Of a stretch of 64,000 nt of DNA, positions 17,769 to 26,266 are shown piece by piece. How positions within the stretch are numbered: the first letter of the stretch is position 1; each line of letters begins with the position of its first letter. A model generated the notes under the pieces. That model saw only the letters and a program-made list of their open reading frames with translations. It had not been told where the DNA came from and did not search any database. The position numbers and the translations under genes are program-made. Source of the stretch: Campylobacter hyointestinalis subsp. lawsonii (lineage in GTDB: Bacteria; Campylobacterota; Campylobacteria; Campylobacterales; Campylobacteraceae); the NCBI RefSeq assembly GCF_013372165.1, contig NZ_CP053828.1:868001-932000 (forward strand), in the 5' to 3' direction.

Positions 17769-17945
17769 TTGAGCGTAGTAATAGGATATGAAAAAGAAAA
17801 AATCGATAATTTAGATAGTATGATTCGTGGTTGGTTTGTAGGTGATTTTGAACCAAATGTATTAAAATCAGACCAAGTAGAAGTAAAGGGTAAAAAGCTA
17901 CAAAAAAGGCGACTAATTAATGATATTTTGGTTATAATTATATAA
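17769..17945 (+). pseudogene. Truncated, frameshifted N-terminal fragment of a small cupin-type protein
   Basis: The open frame gives 58 residues including DSMIRGWFVGDFEPN and LKSDQVEV, which resemble the N-terminus of small cupin proteins seen near Campylobacter surface-polysaccharide loci. Right after VEV the frame is lost: a +1 shift within the GTAAAGGGTAAAAAGC stretch would restore VKSYKKGD, the expected continuation, but that frame stops at once. The cupin barrel is absent. The remnant ends where a repeated leader sequence (17930-17969) begins. Confidence 0.5.
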
Positions 17946-17969
17946 ATTATTTAAAGGAGAACTGATATG
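17930..17969 (+). repeat. Leader repeat copy A (promoter plus ribosome binding site)
   Basis: The block begins TTTGGTTATAATTATA (with its first bases just upstream) and ends in TTTAAAGGAGAACTGAT before an ATG. Copy C at 19347-19386 shares the first half exactly and the AAAGGAG; copy B at 18217-18248 is nearly identical over the second half. It contains a TATAAT-like box and a perfect AAAGGAG site. Confidence 0.6.
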
Positions 17970-18208
17970 TGGGGTGTATTAATATTTGCACCAATAATAG
18001 GTATTTTGGGTTTTATCGTATCAAGTGCGATTGCATATAATATCTTTTTTTTAAATTTTATGACTTTTTATATGAAGTAGAAGATAATGATGGGAAAGTA
18101 GCAAAAAGAATAAGAAAAATTATAGAAATTGTATATTATATGGTTGTATATTTTATATTTTGTCTTATTGCTTCATTGGTTCTTAGGGTTTGGGGTATAT
18201 TTTTTTAA
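17967..18208 (+). pseudogene. Small two-helix membrane protein gene, frameshifted at a T8 tract
   Basis: ATG at 17967 follows AAAGGAG at ideal spacing. The frame as read encodes only 37 residues (MWGVLIFAPIIGILGF onwards, one membrane helix) and stops at 18080. One extra T in the T8 run at about 18045-18052 would join it to the frame ending at 18208, giving about 80 residues: a helix, an acidic/basic linker (EVEDNDGKVAKRIRK) and a second helix ending VLRVWGIFF. I do not recognise the family. The break could be a true mutation, slippage at the homopolymer, or a sequencing error. Confidence 0.5.
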
Positions 18209-18216
18209 AAATTTTT

Positions 18217-18248
18217 ATTATATAAATTATTAAAGGAGAATTGATATG
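18217..18248 (+). repeat. Leader repeat copy B
   Basis: ATTATATAAATTAT followed by TAAAGGAGAATTGAT and ATG; it differs from copy A (17930-17969) at about two positions over its length. It provides the ribosome binding site of the 135-residue membrane protein. Confidence 0.6.
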
Positions 18249-18653
18249 GCATTATTTTCACACGAGGATAAACAAGCAATATATGGATTATCTGATATGG
18301 CTACAGGATTGAGAAAAGATTTTTTCAAAATATTTGGCAAAATTAAAAAATTTTGGATTATTTCTCCAATTGCAGTAACAATACTGTTGTCTTTTGTTTT
18401 TTATTTCGATGGTAAGGGTGTATTTGGTATTCCTATCGCTGTTTTAACGATGCCTTGTGTTCCTATATTATTTATTCTAAAGTTTATATTATATTATAAA
18501 ATATCTAAAATTCAAAAACAAGATAAGTATGTTGATGATGAACTTTTGTGGTATAAGTTTCTTAATCAGTTAGTATCTTTTTTCTTATGGTTTATATTGT
18601 TTGTATATATATCTGGTCTGTTTATTGGATTAGCTGGAGTTACAATGTTCTAA
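18246..18653 (+). CDS. Uncharacterised membrane protein, 135 residues
   Basis: An intact gene behind leader copy B. A short polar N-terminus (MALFSHEDKQAIYGL) leads into two closely spaced hydrophobic segments (about 37-55 and 62-85), a charged loop with KIQKQDKYVDDELLW, and a last hydrophobic stretch (about 108-133). No family recognised. It resembles the frameshifted gene at 19384-19810 in layout and in short stretches (FW.I.P.A..ILL, FILLPLW-like region), so the two may be diverged paralogues. A GC-rich hairpin follows. Function unknown; a membrane immunity-type role is only a guess. Confidence 0.6.
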   Translation: MALFSHEDKQAIYGLSDMATGLRKDFFKIFGKIKKFWIISPIAVTILLSFVFYFDGKGVFGIPIAVLTMPCVPILFILKFILYYKISKIQKQDKYVDDELLWYKFLNQLVSFFLWFILFVYISGLFIGLAGVTMF

Positions 18654-18657
18654 ACAA

Positions 18658-18678
18658 CCCACGCTTAAATGCGTGGGG
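18658..18678 (+). terminator. GC-rich hairpin after the membrane protein gene
   Basis: CCCACGC and GCGTGGG form a perfect 7-bp stem with a TTAAAT loop, 5 nt after the stop codon. No T-run follows. It may terminate transcription between convergent reading frames, or be the subterminal hairpin of a lost IS200/IS605-type element; the sequence does not decide. Confidence 0.45.
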
Positions 18679-18692
18679 AGTGTATTATATAC

Positions 18693-19346
18693 TTATATAA
18701 AGCTTCTTTTTTCTAAGTTACTAACCATATTATCCATAATAGAATTAGCATTTTGAGTATTTACACCGACCAAGTCCATTACCCATTTATGTCCAGATAT
18801 AATCAGTTTCCACATAATATATGAACTTGCTAGATACCCTAAAATAATAATTAATTCTCTTATTACTCCAATTTTGATGATAGATGAAGGGTCTGCCATA
18901 TTTAGTGGTATTGCATTGAATTGTTCAGAACTAATTAAAATAAAGAATTCTGATATTAAGGTATTTAAAAATAGAGATAAATAGATAAATAGCACTATCA
19001 ATATTGGTTGGAGAAAAATAGTTAAACCACTAATTAAAAATTAAGTAATTTTATCTACTTGTTTAGTGCTAAGAGCAAAAGCTACCACAAATGGCGATAT
19101 ATAAAAGTATTTACATAAAGATACAATATAACCTATAGAAGCAATTAAACTAGCAATACAAACTGTAACTACGGGAATTGCTTTTACCATTTCTTCTAAC
19201 ATCCATTGAGTAAAAATTAAAGATACAAGGCTTTTAGTTGCATCACTAGCTATTTGAAGTATAGTCCCAATAACTGCTTTAGCTATGAATCCAATTGTTG
19301 GTATGGCACCAATAATTATAGTTAAAGCATCTATTATAGTTTCTTT
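18693..19346 (-). pseudogene. Remnant of a TraG-N/VirB6-TrbL-like conjugation membrane protein
   Basis: On the minus strand one frame runs from about 19367 to 18693 with a single in-frame TAA at 19041-19043. It encodes about 210 residues rich in membrane helices, including GAIPTIGFIAKAVIGTILQ, SLVSLIFTQWMLEEMVKAI, YFYISPFVVAFALSTKQVDK and, after the stop, GLTIFLQPILIVLFIYL and IMWKLIISGHKWV. The layout is that of polytopic type IV secretion or conjugation proteins; exact family uncertain. The N-terminus is missing, cut off where leader copy C begins. It is opposite in direction to its neighbours, so it is a leftover from an integrated element. Confidence 0.5.
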
Positions 19347-19386
19347 GGTTATAATTATACTAATAAATTAAAGGAGAGATGAGGTG
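19347..19386 (+). repeat. Leader repeat copy C
   Basis: Shares TTTGGTTATAATTATA (starting a few bases upstream) and AAAGGAG with copy A at 17930-17969. It ends in a GTG start codon at 19384. Its left edge coincides with the truncation of the conjugation-protein remnant. Confidence 0.6.
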
Positions 19387-19810
19387 AAAAATATGCACGA
19401 TAGACAAAGAAAACTTGCGGAGATAGCAGAATTTGGAGTTCGGACTAGTGAATTTGAAAGAGAGACTAGAAAAAATTTTTGAAAAAAGTTTTAAACCTAA
19501 AATATTTTGGATGATTGCCCCATTTGCGATTTTTATACTATTAACAATTCTTGTCAAATATGGAGTTGTTCATAAAAACATTATAGGTTTTATATTGATA
19601 ATACCTACACTTATCGTTCCGCTATTTTTTCTTCTTCCGCTTTGGATATTTCATAAGATTGGCATTACTTGTAAAGTAAAGAAATGGCTTGGAGACGACA
19701 TTGTTGATTATATTTATGGATACGCAAAATTTTGGGCGTTTTTTGTTTTGTCTCTTTGGATAACTTCTATTTGTATTAGTTTAATTAAACTTGGAAAAGG
19801 TATATTTTAG
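19384..19810 (+). pseudogene. Frameshifted membrane protein gene, possible paralogue of the one at 18246
   Basis: GTG at 19384 (or ATG at 19393) follows AAAGGAG. The first frame reads MHDRQRKLAEIAEFGV and stops at a TGA in the A6/T5 stretch around 19473-19482. The second frame (visible from 19433) continues with EKSFKPKIFWMIAPFAIFIL and three hydrophobic segments to 19810. A single-base change in the A/T runs would fuse both into about 140 residues, close to the intact 135-residue neighbour. So this is a broken or phase-switched copy, or carries a sequencing error. Confidence 0.5.
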
Positions 19811-19811
19811 A

Positions 19812-19978
19812 ATGATTGACTTTACAAATTGCAAAGTAGAGCGCACCAAATTTTACGATGGCTTGAATGGAGAAAAGTTAGCCATATATTTTAACGATGA
19901 GCTTTATATGTTTGGTTAAACCCAAAAGCATATTTAGATGATTTACGACTGCAAGAAAACAAAAAGGCAAAAAATGAA
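19812..19978 (+). pseudogene. Small frameshifted gene of unknown family
   Basis: ATG at 19812 gives 35 residues (MIDFTNCKVERTKFYDG onwards) ending in TAA at 19917. One extra T in the TTT just before would continue into FWLNPKAYLDDLRLQENKKA and stop near 19978, about 58 residues in total. The first half faintly recalls the N-terminus of HipA/CtkA-type kinases (IDFTNC, a YxGxNGxK-like pattern), but the second does not. Not confidently recognised. Confidence 0.35.
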
Positions 19979-20072
19979 TTACCTTGAGTGCTTTGTAATG
20001 GGCTTTTTTGTAGGTGCGTTTATAATAAGTTTTGCAATGCTATTTTTGCCAAATTCTAAAGAAGATATTTAA
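19974..20072 (+). CDS. Possible 32-residue single-helix membrane peptide
   Basis: ATG at 19974 with a weak AAGG upstream encodes MNYLECFVMGFFVGAF and one membrane helix, ending NSKEDI. It overlaps the end of the previous broken gene. Short hydrophobic peptides of this kind occur in phage and plasmid modules; no family recognised. Confidence 0.3.
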   Translation: MNYLECFVMGFFVGAFIISFAMLFLPNSKEDI

Positions 20073-20106
20073 ACATTATGCATTTTTGCCATTTAATAAG
20101 TAGCAT

Positions 20107-20285
20107 TTACCATATATTTATAAAAGGACATTCGATGCGTTTAAGTTTTGCGTTTTTAATAGCTCCCTCGCCGTATCCTATTTTCTCCGCCAACTCTTTA
20201 TTAAGTTAAATTTCGCTCTTTACAAAACAAGCGAAGCGAAGTTTCTATAAAACGCTTTTAATTCTTCGCTTGTCATTTTACCCAT
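20107..20285 (-). pseudogene. Broken small helix-turn-helix gene
   Basis: On the minus strand, ATG at 20285 (or 20276) starts MTSEELKAFYRNF and stops after 18 or so residues. A second frame downstream encodes NKELAEKIGYGEGAIKNAK and stops at 20107. Together they look like the N-terminal helix-turn-helix of short phage-type repressors (K-E-L-A-E-K-I-G-Y...AIKNA) with a frameshift between. The C-terminal part is absent. Confidence 0.45.
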
Positions 20286-20493
20286 TTAAAACATATAATA
20301 TTTTATCAAAAACGAAATTTAAAACTGCTTTTTTCTAAGTATTTAAGCCTTGCAACTATCTCTTTAAATCTTTTTACGCTTATTTTTGGCTGTTTTAGTA
20401 TATTTTTATAAAAAATTCATTTTTTATCTAAATTTATAGTCAAAAACTGCCCAAATACTTGAATTCGGTTAAAAAATAGTGTAGAATACTAGC

Positions 20494-20499
20494 TATAAT
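20494..20499 (+). promoter_or_regulatory. -10 element of the hup promoter
   Basis: Consensus TATAAT, 21 nt upstream of the hup ATG, in an AT-rich stretch that marks the right border of the decayed island. Confidence 0.55.
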
Positions 20500-20520
20500 T
20501 TTTTAATCAAAGGATTTGAA

Positions 20521-20835
20521 ATGACAAAAGCAGAATTTGTTGGCTTGGTCGCTTCTAAAGCTGGTCTTACAAAAAAAGATACTGAACTTGCACTTGATGG
20601 CTTTTTAGAAAGCATTAGCGAAGTACTAACTAAAGGTGATAGTATAACTTTTGTTGGTTTTGGTACTTTTGGTATCACTGAAAGAGCTGCTAGAACAGCA
20701 AAAGTTCCTAGCACAGGCAAAGAGATCAAAGTTCCAGCTAAAAAAGCTGTTAAATTCAAAGTAGGAAAAAACCTTAAAGATGCAGTAGCTAAAGTTAGCT
20801 GCGGTAGTTCAAAATGTGCATCTAAAAAGAAATAA
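20521..20835 (+). CDS. hup: DNA-binding protein HU
   Basis: HU bends DNA and compacts the nucleoid. The 104-residue protein has the N-terminal helices TKAEFVGLVASKAGL, the strand FVGFGTFG and the arm region ERAARTAKVPSTGKEIKVPAKKAVKFKVGK, where Pro intercalates. It has a Cys/Lys-rich tail (KVSCGSSKCASKKK) of about 12 residues beyond the standard 90-residue HU. A TATAAT box precedes it and a strong terminator follows, so it is monocistronic. Confidence 0.95.
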   Translation: MTKAEFVGLVASKAGLTKKDTELALDGFLESISEVLTKGDSITFVGFGTFGITERAARTAKVPSTGKEIKVPAKKAVKFKVGKNLKDAVAKVSCGSSKCASKKK

Positions 20836-20845
20836 TCTGATTTTT

Positions 20846-20873
20846 AATCCCTTCTTTAAGGAGGGATTTTTTT
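20846..20873 (+). terminator. Rho-independent terminator of hup
   Basis: AATCCCTTCT and AGGAGGGATT form a 10-bp stem (one wobble) with a 3-nt loop, followed by a run of seven T. It lies 10 nt after the stop codon. Confidence 0.85.
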
Positions 20874-20974
20874 ACTTAGACTTACTTTTTATCACCATAA
20901 TTTCATCTTTAAAATTACTAAAATTCCAACGATATCAATGAAAAATTCAGCCAAATTTAGTTAAAATAAACCTT

Positions 20975-21220
20975 ATGAGAATAGATAAATTTTTAAATAC
21001 CGTAAATATCACAAAACGAAGAGCTATAAGCGAAGATATGTGCAAAAGTGGCGTCGTATCAGTAAATGGAGTCGTTGCTAAACCTAGCAAAGAGGTAAAA
21101 GTAGGGGATAAGATAACCATAACTTTTCTTACTAGAGTTGTAAATTACGAAGTCGTAGGGATACCGAATTTAAAAACCGTACCAAAAAGTGAGCAAGAAA
21201 AATATGCAAAGTGTATTTGA
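20975..21220 (+). CDS. S4-domain RNA-binding protein
   Basis: An 81-residue protein that is little more than one S4 domain: MRIDKFLNTVNITKRR, CKSGVVSVNG, KPSKEVKVGDKITI. Such proteins (Hsp15/RqcP type) bind rRNA or stalled ribosomes; which role applies cannot be told. Its 3' end overlaps tsaE by 17 bp, and tsaE, lptB and rpoN follow in tight succession, so they probably form one operon. Confidence 0.8.
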   Translation: MRIDKFLNTVNITKRRAISEDMCKSGVVSVNGVVAKPSKEVKVGDKITITFLTRVVNYEVVGIPNLKTVPKSEQEKYAKCI

Positions 21221-21605
21221 GCTTGGGCTTGATGAGTTAGATGCTATAGTACAAAAGCTTCCTAAGACTGGCGTTATCGTGCTTAGAGGAGACCTTGCAA
21301 GCGGTAAAACTACACTTACAAAAGCTATAGTCGCATCTTTTGGTATTAAAGCAGACGTGACTTCGCCTACATTTAGCATAATGCAAAATTATGAAAATAT
21401 ATATCATTACGACATATATCAAAATGGTTTTGATGGTCTAAAAGCAAATGGTTTATTTGAAAATTTATTTGAAGATGGACTTCATATAGTTGAATGGGGT
21501 GATGAAAATTTGATACGTTTGCTTAAAAAATATGGTATTGACGTGTGCATAGTAGATATCACGGCTAAAGAAAATAAAAGAATTTACGAGGTGAGCTTTG
21601 CATAA
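21204..21605 (+). CDS. tsaE: tRNA threonylcarbamoyladenosine ATPase TsaE
   Basis: TsaE is the ATPase that recycles the TsaB-TsaD complex making t6A37 in tRNA. Visible motifs are the P-loop [22 protein letters not shown] and HIVEWGD. ATG at 21204 gives 133 residues; a GTG at 21189 would add five residues and neither has a clear ribosome binding site. It overlaps lptB by 8 bp. Confidence 0.92.
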   Translation: MQSVFELGLDELDAIVQKLPKTGVIVLRGDLASGKTTLTKAIVASFGIKADVTSPTFSIMQNYENIYHYDIYQNGFDGLKANGLFENLFEDGLHIVEWGDENLIRLLKKYGIDVCIVDITAKENKRIYEVSFA

Positions 21606-22326
21606 ACTTGAAGTAAAAAATTTAAAAAAAACTATCAAAAAAACTAAAATTATAAATAATATCTCTCTAAATGTAAAAAGTGGAGAAGTAGTAGGGCTTT
21701 TAGGTCCAAATGGCGCTGGTAAAACAACTACATTTTATATGATATGTGGGCTTATTTCACCAACTAGCGGGAGTATTTATCTTGATGATATAGATATTTC
21801 AAAAACGCCACTACATAAAAGAGCTAGACAAGGCATAGGATATCTTCCGCAAGAAAGTAGCATATTTAAGGATCTAAGTGTAGAAGAAAATTTGACTTTA
21901 GCGGCTGAAATTTTTTATAAAGATAAAGAAGAGATTGATCGCAAAGTCGGCGAAATGCTAAATTTGTTAAATATAGAGCCTATTAGAGCTAGAAAAGGAC
22001 TTAGTCTTAGTGGCGGAGAAAGAAGACGCTCAGAGATAGCTAGAAGTCTTATGATTATGCCTAAGTTTTTGCTTCTTGATGAGCCTTTTGCAGGAGTTGA
22101 TCCTATCGCAGTCGCTGATATCCAAAGCATTATAAAAGATCTAAAGAAGCTAGGAATTGGCATACTTATCACAGATCACAATGTTAGGGAGACTTTGGCT
22201 ATTTGTGATAGAGCGTATGTCATAAAAAGTGGAAGCTTGCTTGCTAGTGGAACTTCTAGTGAGGTCGCAAATAACAAACTTGTCAGAACTCACTATCTTG
22301 GCGAAGAGTTTAAACTTTTAGACTAA
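21598..22326 (+). CDS. lptB: LPS export ABC transporter ATPase LptB
   Basis: LptB powers lipopolysaccharide extraction by LptFG. The 242 residues show Walker [11 protein letters not shown]-loop [11 protein letters not shown], the signature LSGGERRR, Walker [14 protein letters not shown] and the H-loop TDHNVRE. The start is TTG inside the tsaE end, with GAGGTGA just upstream. It is followed by rpoN with a TAATG overlap, the lptB-rpoN order found in many proteobacteria. Confidence 0.94.
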   Translation: MHKLEVKNLKKTIKKTKIINNISLNVKSGEVVGLLGPNGAGKTTTFYMICGLISPTSGSIYLDDIDISKTPLHKRARQGIGYLPQESSIFKDLSVEENLTLAAEIFYKDKEEIDRKVGEMLNLLNIEPIRARKGLSLSGGERRRSEIARSLMIMPKFLLLDEPFAGVDPIAVADIQSIIKDLKKLGIGILITDHNVRETLAICDRAYVIKSGSLLASGTSSEVANNKLVRTHYLGEEFKLLD

Positions 22327-23564
22327 TGAAACTTACACAAAAGCTCACTCAAAAAGTAAAATTAAACCAAACTCTAAGAAGTTGGCTACCGATACTTCAA
22401 GCACCAGTTGATGAGCTAAAAGAGGCTTTGGAGCCGTTTATTAAAGATAATCCATTTGCTAGTATCGAACAAAACAAAAGTAGATTTCCTAAAAACTTTT
22501 ATAATGAGCTTTATAAAAGTTCGCCAAATGAAAGCTTAGAAAGCCAAGCTTTACATCATGAAAGCTTATATGAAAAGCTTTATTCTCAGATCAATGCTCC
22601 ACTTTTTCCAACTACGAAGTCTTGCAAAATAGCAAATTTAATCATCGAATGTATAAACAACGAAGGGTATTTTGAGTGGGACGATAAAATTTTAAAAGAA
22701 TTTAGTATAGACGAAGTAGAGCGTATCAGAGCGAGATTTGCATATCTTGAGCCGACTGGAGTTGGTGCTAAAGACTACAAAGAGAGTTTTTTGTTTCAAC
22801 TTGAAGAATTGTGTGATGATGAAAAAATTTATGCTTTAGCAAAAACAATCATTTGCGATATGGAAAATATTGGCTCTTATACAAAAGATAAAGATTATGA
22901 AGCAGCACTAAAGATCATAAAAAAATTTAAAAATCCGCCTGCTATAGAGTATCTTGAAGATGAAAGAGAGATTATCCCAGATATCTTTGTTTATAACATA
23001 AATGGATCTATAGAGGTTAAAATAAATGACGAGTATTATCCAGATATAATTATCGATGCAGATGGCGTAGATGAAAAATGTGATTTTGTATCTTCTAGAA
23101 TCAAAGAAGCAAAAGACTTGATTGATGCTTTAGAGATGAGAAAATCTACTCTTTATAAGATAGGACTTATGATTATAGAGTATCAGTATGACTATTTTTT
23201 TGGTGGCGATATAAAACCTATGAAGCTAAAAGACATCGCAGATGACCTTGGGCGAAATCCTTCAACCATAAGTCGCGCCATACAAAATAAATTTATTAGT
23301 TCGCAAAGAGGAGTTGTGCCGCTTAAGAGTTTTTTTGCTGCTGCTGCTAGTGAAGAGATATCAAACGCTGCTTTAAAAGAATTCTTAAAAAATCTTATAA
23401 AAAACGAGAATCGCCAAAAACCGCTAAGCGATGAGAGTATTTTAAACTCTATAGAAAAAGAGTTTGATATAAAGCTAGTTAGAAGAACCATAACAAAATA
23501 TAGAAAAATGCTAGGCATAGCAAGCTCAAATGAGAGAAAAAAAATATATGCTATAAATGCTTAA
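22326..23564 (+). CDS. rpoN: RNA polymerase sigma-54 factor RpoN
   Basis: Sigma-54 directs transcription of the flagellar rod-hook-filament class of genes in Campylobacter. The 412-residue protein shows region I (TQKLTQKVKLNQTL), a central core-binding domain and the C-terminal DNA-recognition part, with DDLGRNPSTISRAIQNKF and an RpoN box near the end (LVRRTITKYRKMLGI). Its start overlaps the lptB stop by one base. Confidence 0.95.
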   Translation: MKLTQKLTQKVKLNQTLRSWLPILQAPVDELKEALEPFIKDNPFASIEQNKSRFPKNFYNELYKSSPNESLESQALHHESLYEKLYSQINAPLFPTTKSCKIANLIIECINNEGYFEWDDKILKEFSIDEVERIRARFAYLEPTGVGAKDYKESFLFQLEELCDDEKIYALAKTIICDMENIGSYTKDKDYEAALKIIKKFKNPPAIEYLEDEREIIPDIFVYNINGSIEVKINDEYYPDIIIDADGVDEKCDFVSSRIKEAKDLIDALEMRKSTLYKIGLMIIEYQYDYFFGGDIKPMKLKDIADDLGRNPSTISRAIQNKFISSQRGVVPLKSFFAAAASEEISNAALKEFLKNLIKNENRQKPLSDESILNSIEKEFDIKLVRRTITKYRKMLGIASSNERKKIYAINA

Positions 23565-23624
23565 TTCTGATAGTGTTTATAAATTTTAGTTAAAATAGAT
23601 ATCTATGTTTTAATGTGATTTTGA

Positions 23625-23630
23625 TACAAT
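23625..23630 (+). promoter_or_regulatory. -10 element upstream of aroB
   Basis: TTTGATACAAT ends with a TACAAT hexamer 27 nt before the aroB ATG. It likely drives the aroB-MscS-mtaB-ftsH-like-mog run. Confidence 0.45.
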
Positions 23631-23657
23631 AATTATAAAAATTACAAAGAGGAAAAT

Positions 23658-24692
23658 ATGCAAATCAATATTGATTTAAAAGAAAATAGTTACCCAGTTT
23701 TTATAGATGAGCTAAAAGCCCTTAATATCGGCGGTAAAGTTGCAATCATAACAAACTCAAAAGTCGGCGGACTATATGTTAAAGATATTTTAAATTTGAT
23801 AAAAGCCGATGAAATTTTTGTAGTTACTCTGCCTGATGGCGAACAATACAAAAATCTTTCTAGTATAGAGCAAATTTTAGAGCAGCTTTTCATATCTAAA
23901 CTTGAGCGAAGTAGCACATTAATAGCTCTTGGTGGCGGAGTTATAAGCGATATGACCGGATTTGTAGCAAGCATTTATGAGCGTGGAATTAAATTTATAA
24001 ATATACCTACTACGCTTTTAGCTCAAGTAGATGCTAGCGTGGGTGGCAAAACAGGGATAAATAATAAATTTGGTAAAAATCTCATCGGTACATTTTATCA
24101 ACCGCGCGCTGTTTATTGCGAAACTAAATTCTTAAAATCACTGCCTTCTAGAGAGTTTAGCGCAGGAGTTGCAGAAGCTATAAAGATGGCTGTTATGTTT
24201 GATAAAGATCTTTTTTATTTTATGCAAAATAGCGATCTTAATGATGATGAAGCCCTAAAAAATGTCATAGCAAAATGCGTAAGTTTAAAAGCCGCAGTAG
24301 TAGCAAAAGATGAAAAAGAGGGCGGTATAAGAGCGGTGTTAAACTACGGTCATACATTTGCCCACGTTATAGAAATGCAGACGAATTATACAGGGTTTTT
24401 GCACGGAGAAGCTGTCGCGATCGGTATAAATATGGCAAATCATTTGGCTCTTAAACTTGGGCTTATCTCAAAAGATGAGTTAGAAATGGTAAAAAATTTA
24501 CTTTGTAAATTTAGACTTCCTGTGACGTATGAGATAAAAGATGAGTTTGAGTTTTACAACGCTTTTTTCTTAGATAAAAAAAGTCAAAATAGCAAGATTA
24601 AATTTATACTACCAAAAGGTATCGGGGATTTTTGTATGAAAAACGATATCTCTAAAGAGATAGTTTTAGACACTTTGAGAGAATTTAAATGA
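23658..24692 (+). CDS. aroB: 3-dehydroquinate synthase
   Basis: AroB makes dehydroquinate, the second step of the shikimate pathway. The 344 residues contain [48 protein letters not shown] and [11 protein letters not shown] with zinc-binding histidines, plus [14 protein letters not shown] lies upstream of the ATG. The following channel gene overlaps by 4 bp. Confidence 0.96.
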   Translation: MQINIDLKENSYPVFIDELKALNIGGKVAIITNSKVGGLYVKDILNLIKADEIFVVTLPDGEQYKNLSSIEQILEQLFISKLERSSTLIALGGGVISDMTGFVASIYERGIKFINIPTTLLAQVDASVGGKTGINNKFGKNLIGTFYQPRAVYCETKFLKSLPSREFSAGVAEAIKMAVMFDKDLFYFMQNSDLNDDEALKNVIAKCVSLKAAVVAKDEKEGGIRAVLNYGHTFAHVIEMQTNYTGFLHGEAVAIGINMANHLALKLGLISKDELEMVKNLLCKFRLPVTYEIKDEFEFYNAFFLDKKSQNSKIKFILPKGIGDFCMKNDISKEIVLDTLREFK

Positions 24693-26266
24693 AACGGCTG
24701 ATCGTTCTTTTACTCTTTGTGGCTTTTAATGTTTTTGCAGAAACAAATAGTAGCCAAACAGATAAAATAGAAGAGATAAATCTCAAGATAAAAGATTATG
24801 ATGCTAAACTAAAAAATAATATTTGGCTTATTAGGTATTCAAACTACAACACGTATCAAAATTTGCTAACAGAGATAACAAGAGTAAGATCTGAGCTAGA
24901 GCTGGCAGATAAAAAAGATATACAAAAAATAGATGAGCTAAAGACTAAAATCTCTAGTTTAAAAGAGCAGATCGAATTTCTAAAAGAGTATGAAAAATCT
25001 CCGTTTCAAAGTATGCTAGTAGTCCCTGATATCGAGGAGATAGGGAAAATAACAAACCCAGTGGCCTTAATAGGCGGTTTTTCATATATAAAAAAGCTAA
25101 AAAATGAAAAAGATGACTATCAAAATAGGCTATTTCAGCTAGAAAACGCTTTAGAATCTTTCAGGCAAAAAGAGATTTTGTTTAAAGAGCTTTATGATCT
25201 AAATCAAACAAGTCTAAACTCATCAAAATTATATGAAGTACGCAGAGAAATAAATGAGTTTCAAATAGCAAAAGACATAGCTACTACGACATTTGGTGTG
25301 TATCAAAAAAAGCTTGATGAAGCCATAAATAGAGCTAGTTTAGAAGTAAAAGATCAGATAAAACAGGCTTTTAGTATAGTTTTGTCTATCATTATAGTGA
25401 GTTTGCTTGGATTTTTATGTAAGATTATAACTAAAAAATACATTTCCGATAATCAAAAAATTTATACTATAAATAAATTTATAAATGTTTTAAATTTCAC
25501 GATTATTATCTTTATTCTACTTTTTGCTTATATAGAAAATGTAAGCTATATGGTAACTATCTTAGGTTTTGCTTCGGCTGGTCTTGCTATTGCTATGAAA
25601 GATATGTTTATGAGTTTGCTTGGCTGGAGCGTTATCATTTTTGGCGGTACTTTTCACGTAGGAGATCGCATAAGAGTACGTTATCAAAATAGCGATTATG
25701 TAGGCGATATCATCGATATAAGTTTGCTTAGAATGACTATATATGAAGATATCACGCTTACCACCTACCGCACAAATAGACGTAGCGGGCGTATAGTTTT
25801 TATACCAAATAACTATATATTTACAGAACTCATTGCAAATTATACTCATAGCGGTATGAAAACTGTGTGGGATGGTATAGATATAATGCTTAGTTTTGAT
25901 AGTAATCATAAAAAAGCTATGTATATCATCAAAAATATCACTAGAAAATACTCAAAAGGCTATACCGACATAGCCAAAAAGCAGATGAATAAGCTAAGAG
26001 ATCAGTATAGCATCAAAAATCCAAACGTGGAGCCTAGAATTTATAGCTTTTTTGAGCCTTATGGTATAAATATAAGTGTTTGGTATATGACAAACTCATA
26101 CGCCGCTTTGGCTCTTAGAAGTACCATAAGCAGTGAGATAGTAGAAGCCCTAAATTTAGAAGACGATATAAAGATAGCTTTCCCTACTCAGACACTTTAT
26201 TTTGGCGCAAAACCTACTGATCAACTAAGAAATTTACCAGATGTTAGTAAGGAAATATTATATTGA
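24689..26266 (+). CDS. MscS-family mechanosensitive channel with periplasmic N-terminal domain
   Basis: The 525-residue protein starts with a signal peptide ([18 protein letters not shown]) and a coiled-coil periplasmic region to about residue 225. Then come three membrane helices; the last is the pore-type [21 protein letters not shown], followed by the beta domain [20 protein letters not shown] and a cytoplasmic vestibule. It would release solutes under osmotic downshock. It overlaps aroB by 4 bp and mtaB by 4 bp. Confidence 0.85.
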   Translation: MKRLIVLLLFVAFNVFAETNSSQTDKIEEINLKIKDYDAKLKNNIWLIRYSNYNTYQNLLTEITRVRSELELADKKDIQKIDELKTKISSLKEQIEFLKEYEKSPFQSMLVVPDIEEIGKITNPVALIGGFSYIKKLKNEKDDYQNRLFQLENALESFRQKEILFKELYDLNQTSLNSSKLYEVRREINEFQIAKDIATTTFGVYQKKLDEAINRASLEVKDQIKQAFSIVLSIIIVSLLGFLCKIITKKYISDNQKIYTINKFINVLNFTIIIFILLFAYIENVSYMVTILGFASAGLAIAMKDMFMSLLGWSVIIFGGTFHVGDRIRVRYQNSDYVGDIIDISLLRMTIYEDITLTTYRTNRRSGRIVFIPNNYIFTELIANYTHSGMKTVWDGIDIMLSFDSNHKKAMYIIKNITRKYSKGYTDIAKKQMNKLRDQYSIKNPNVEPRIYSFFEPYGINISVWYMTNSYAALALRSTISSEIVEALNLEDDIKIAFPTQTLYFGAKPTDQLRNLPDVSKEILY

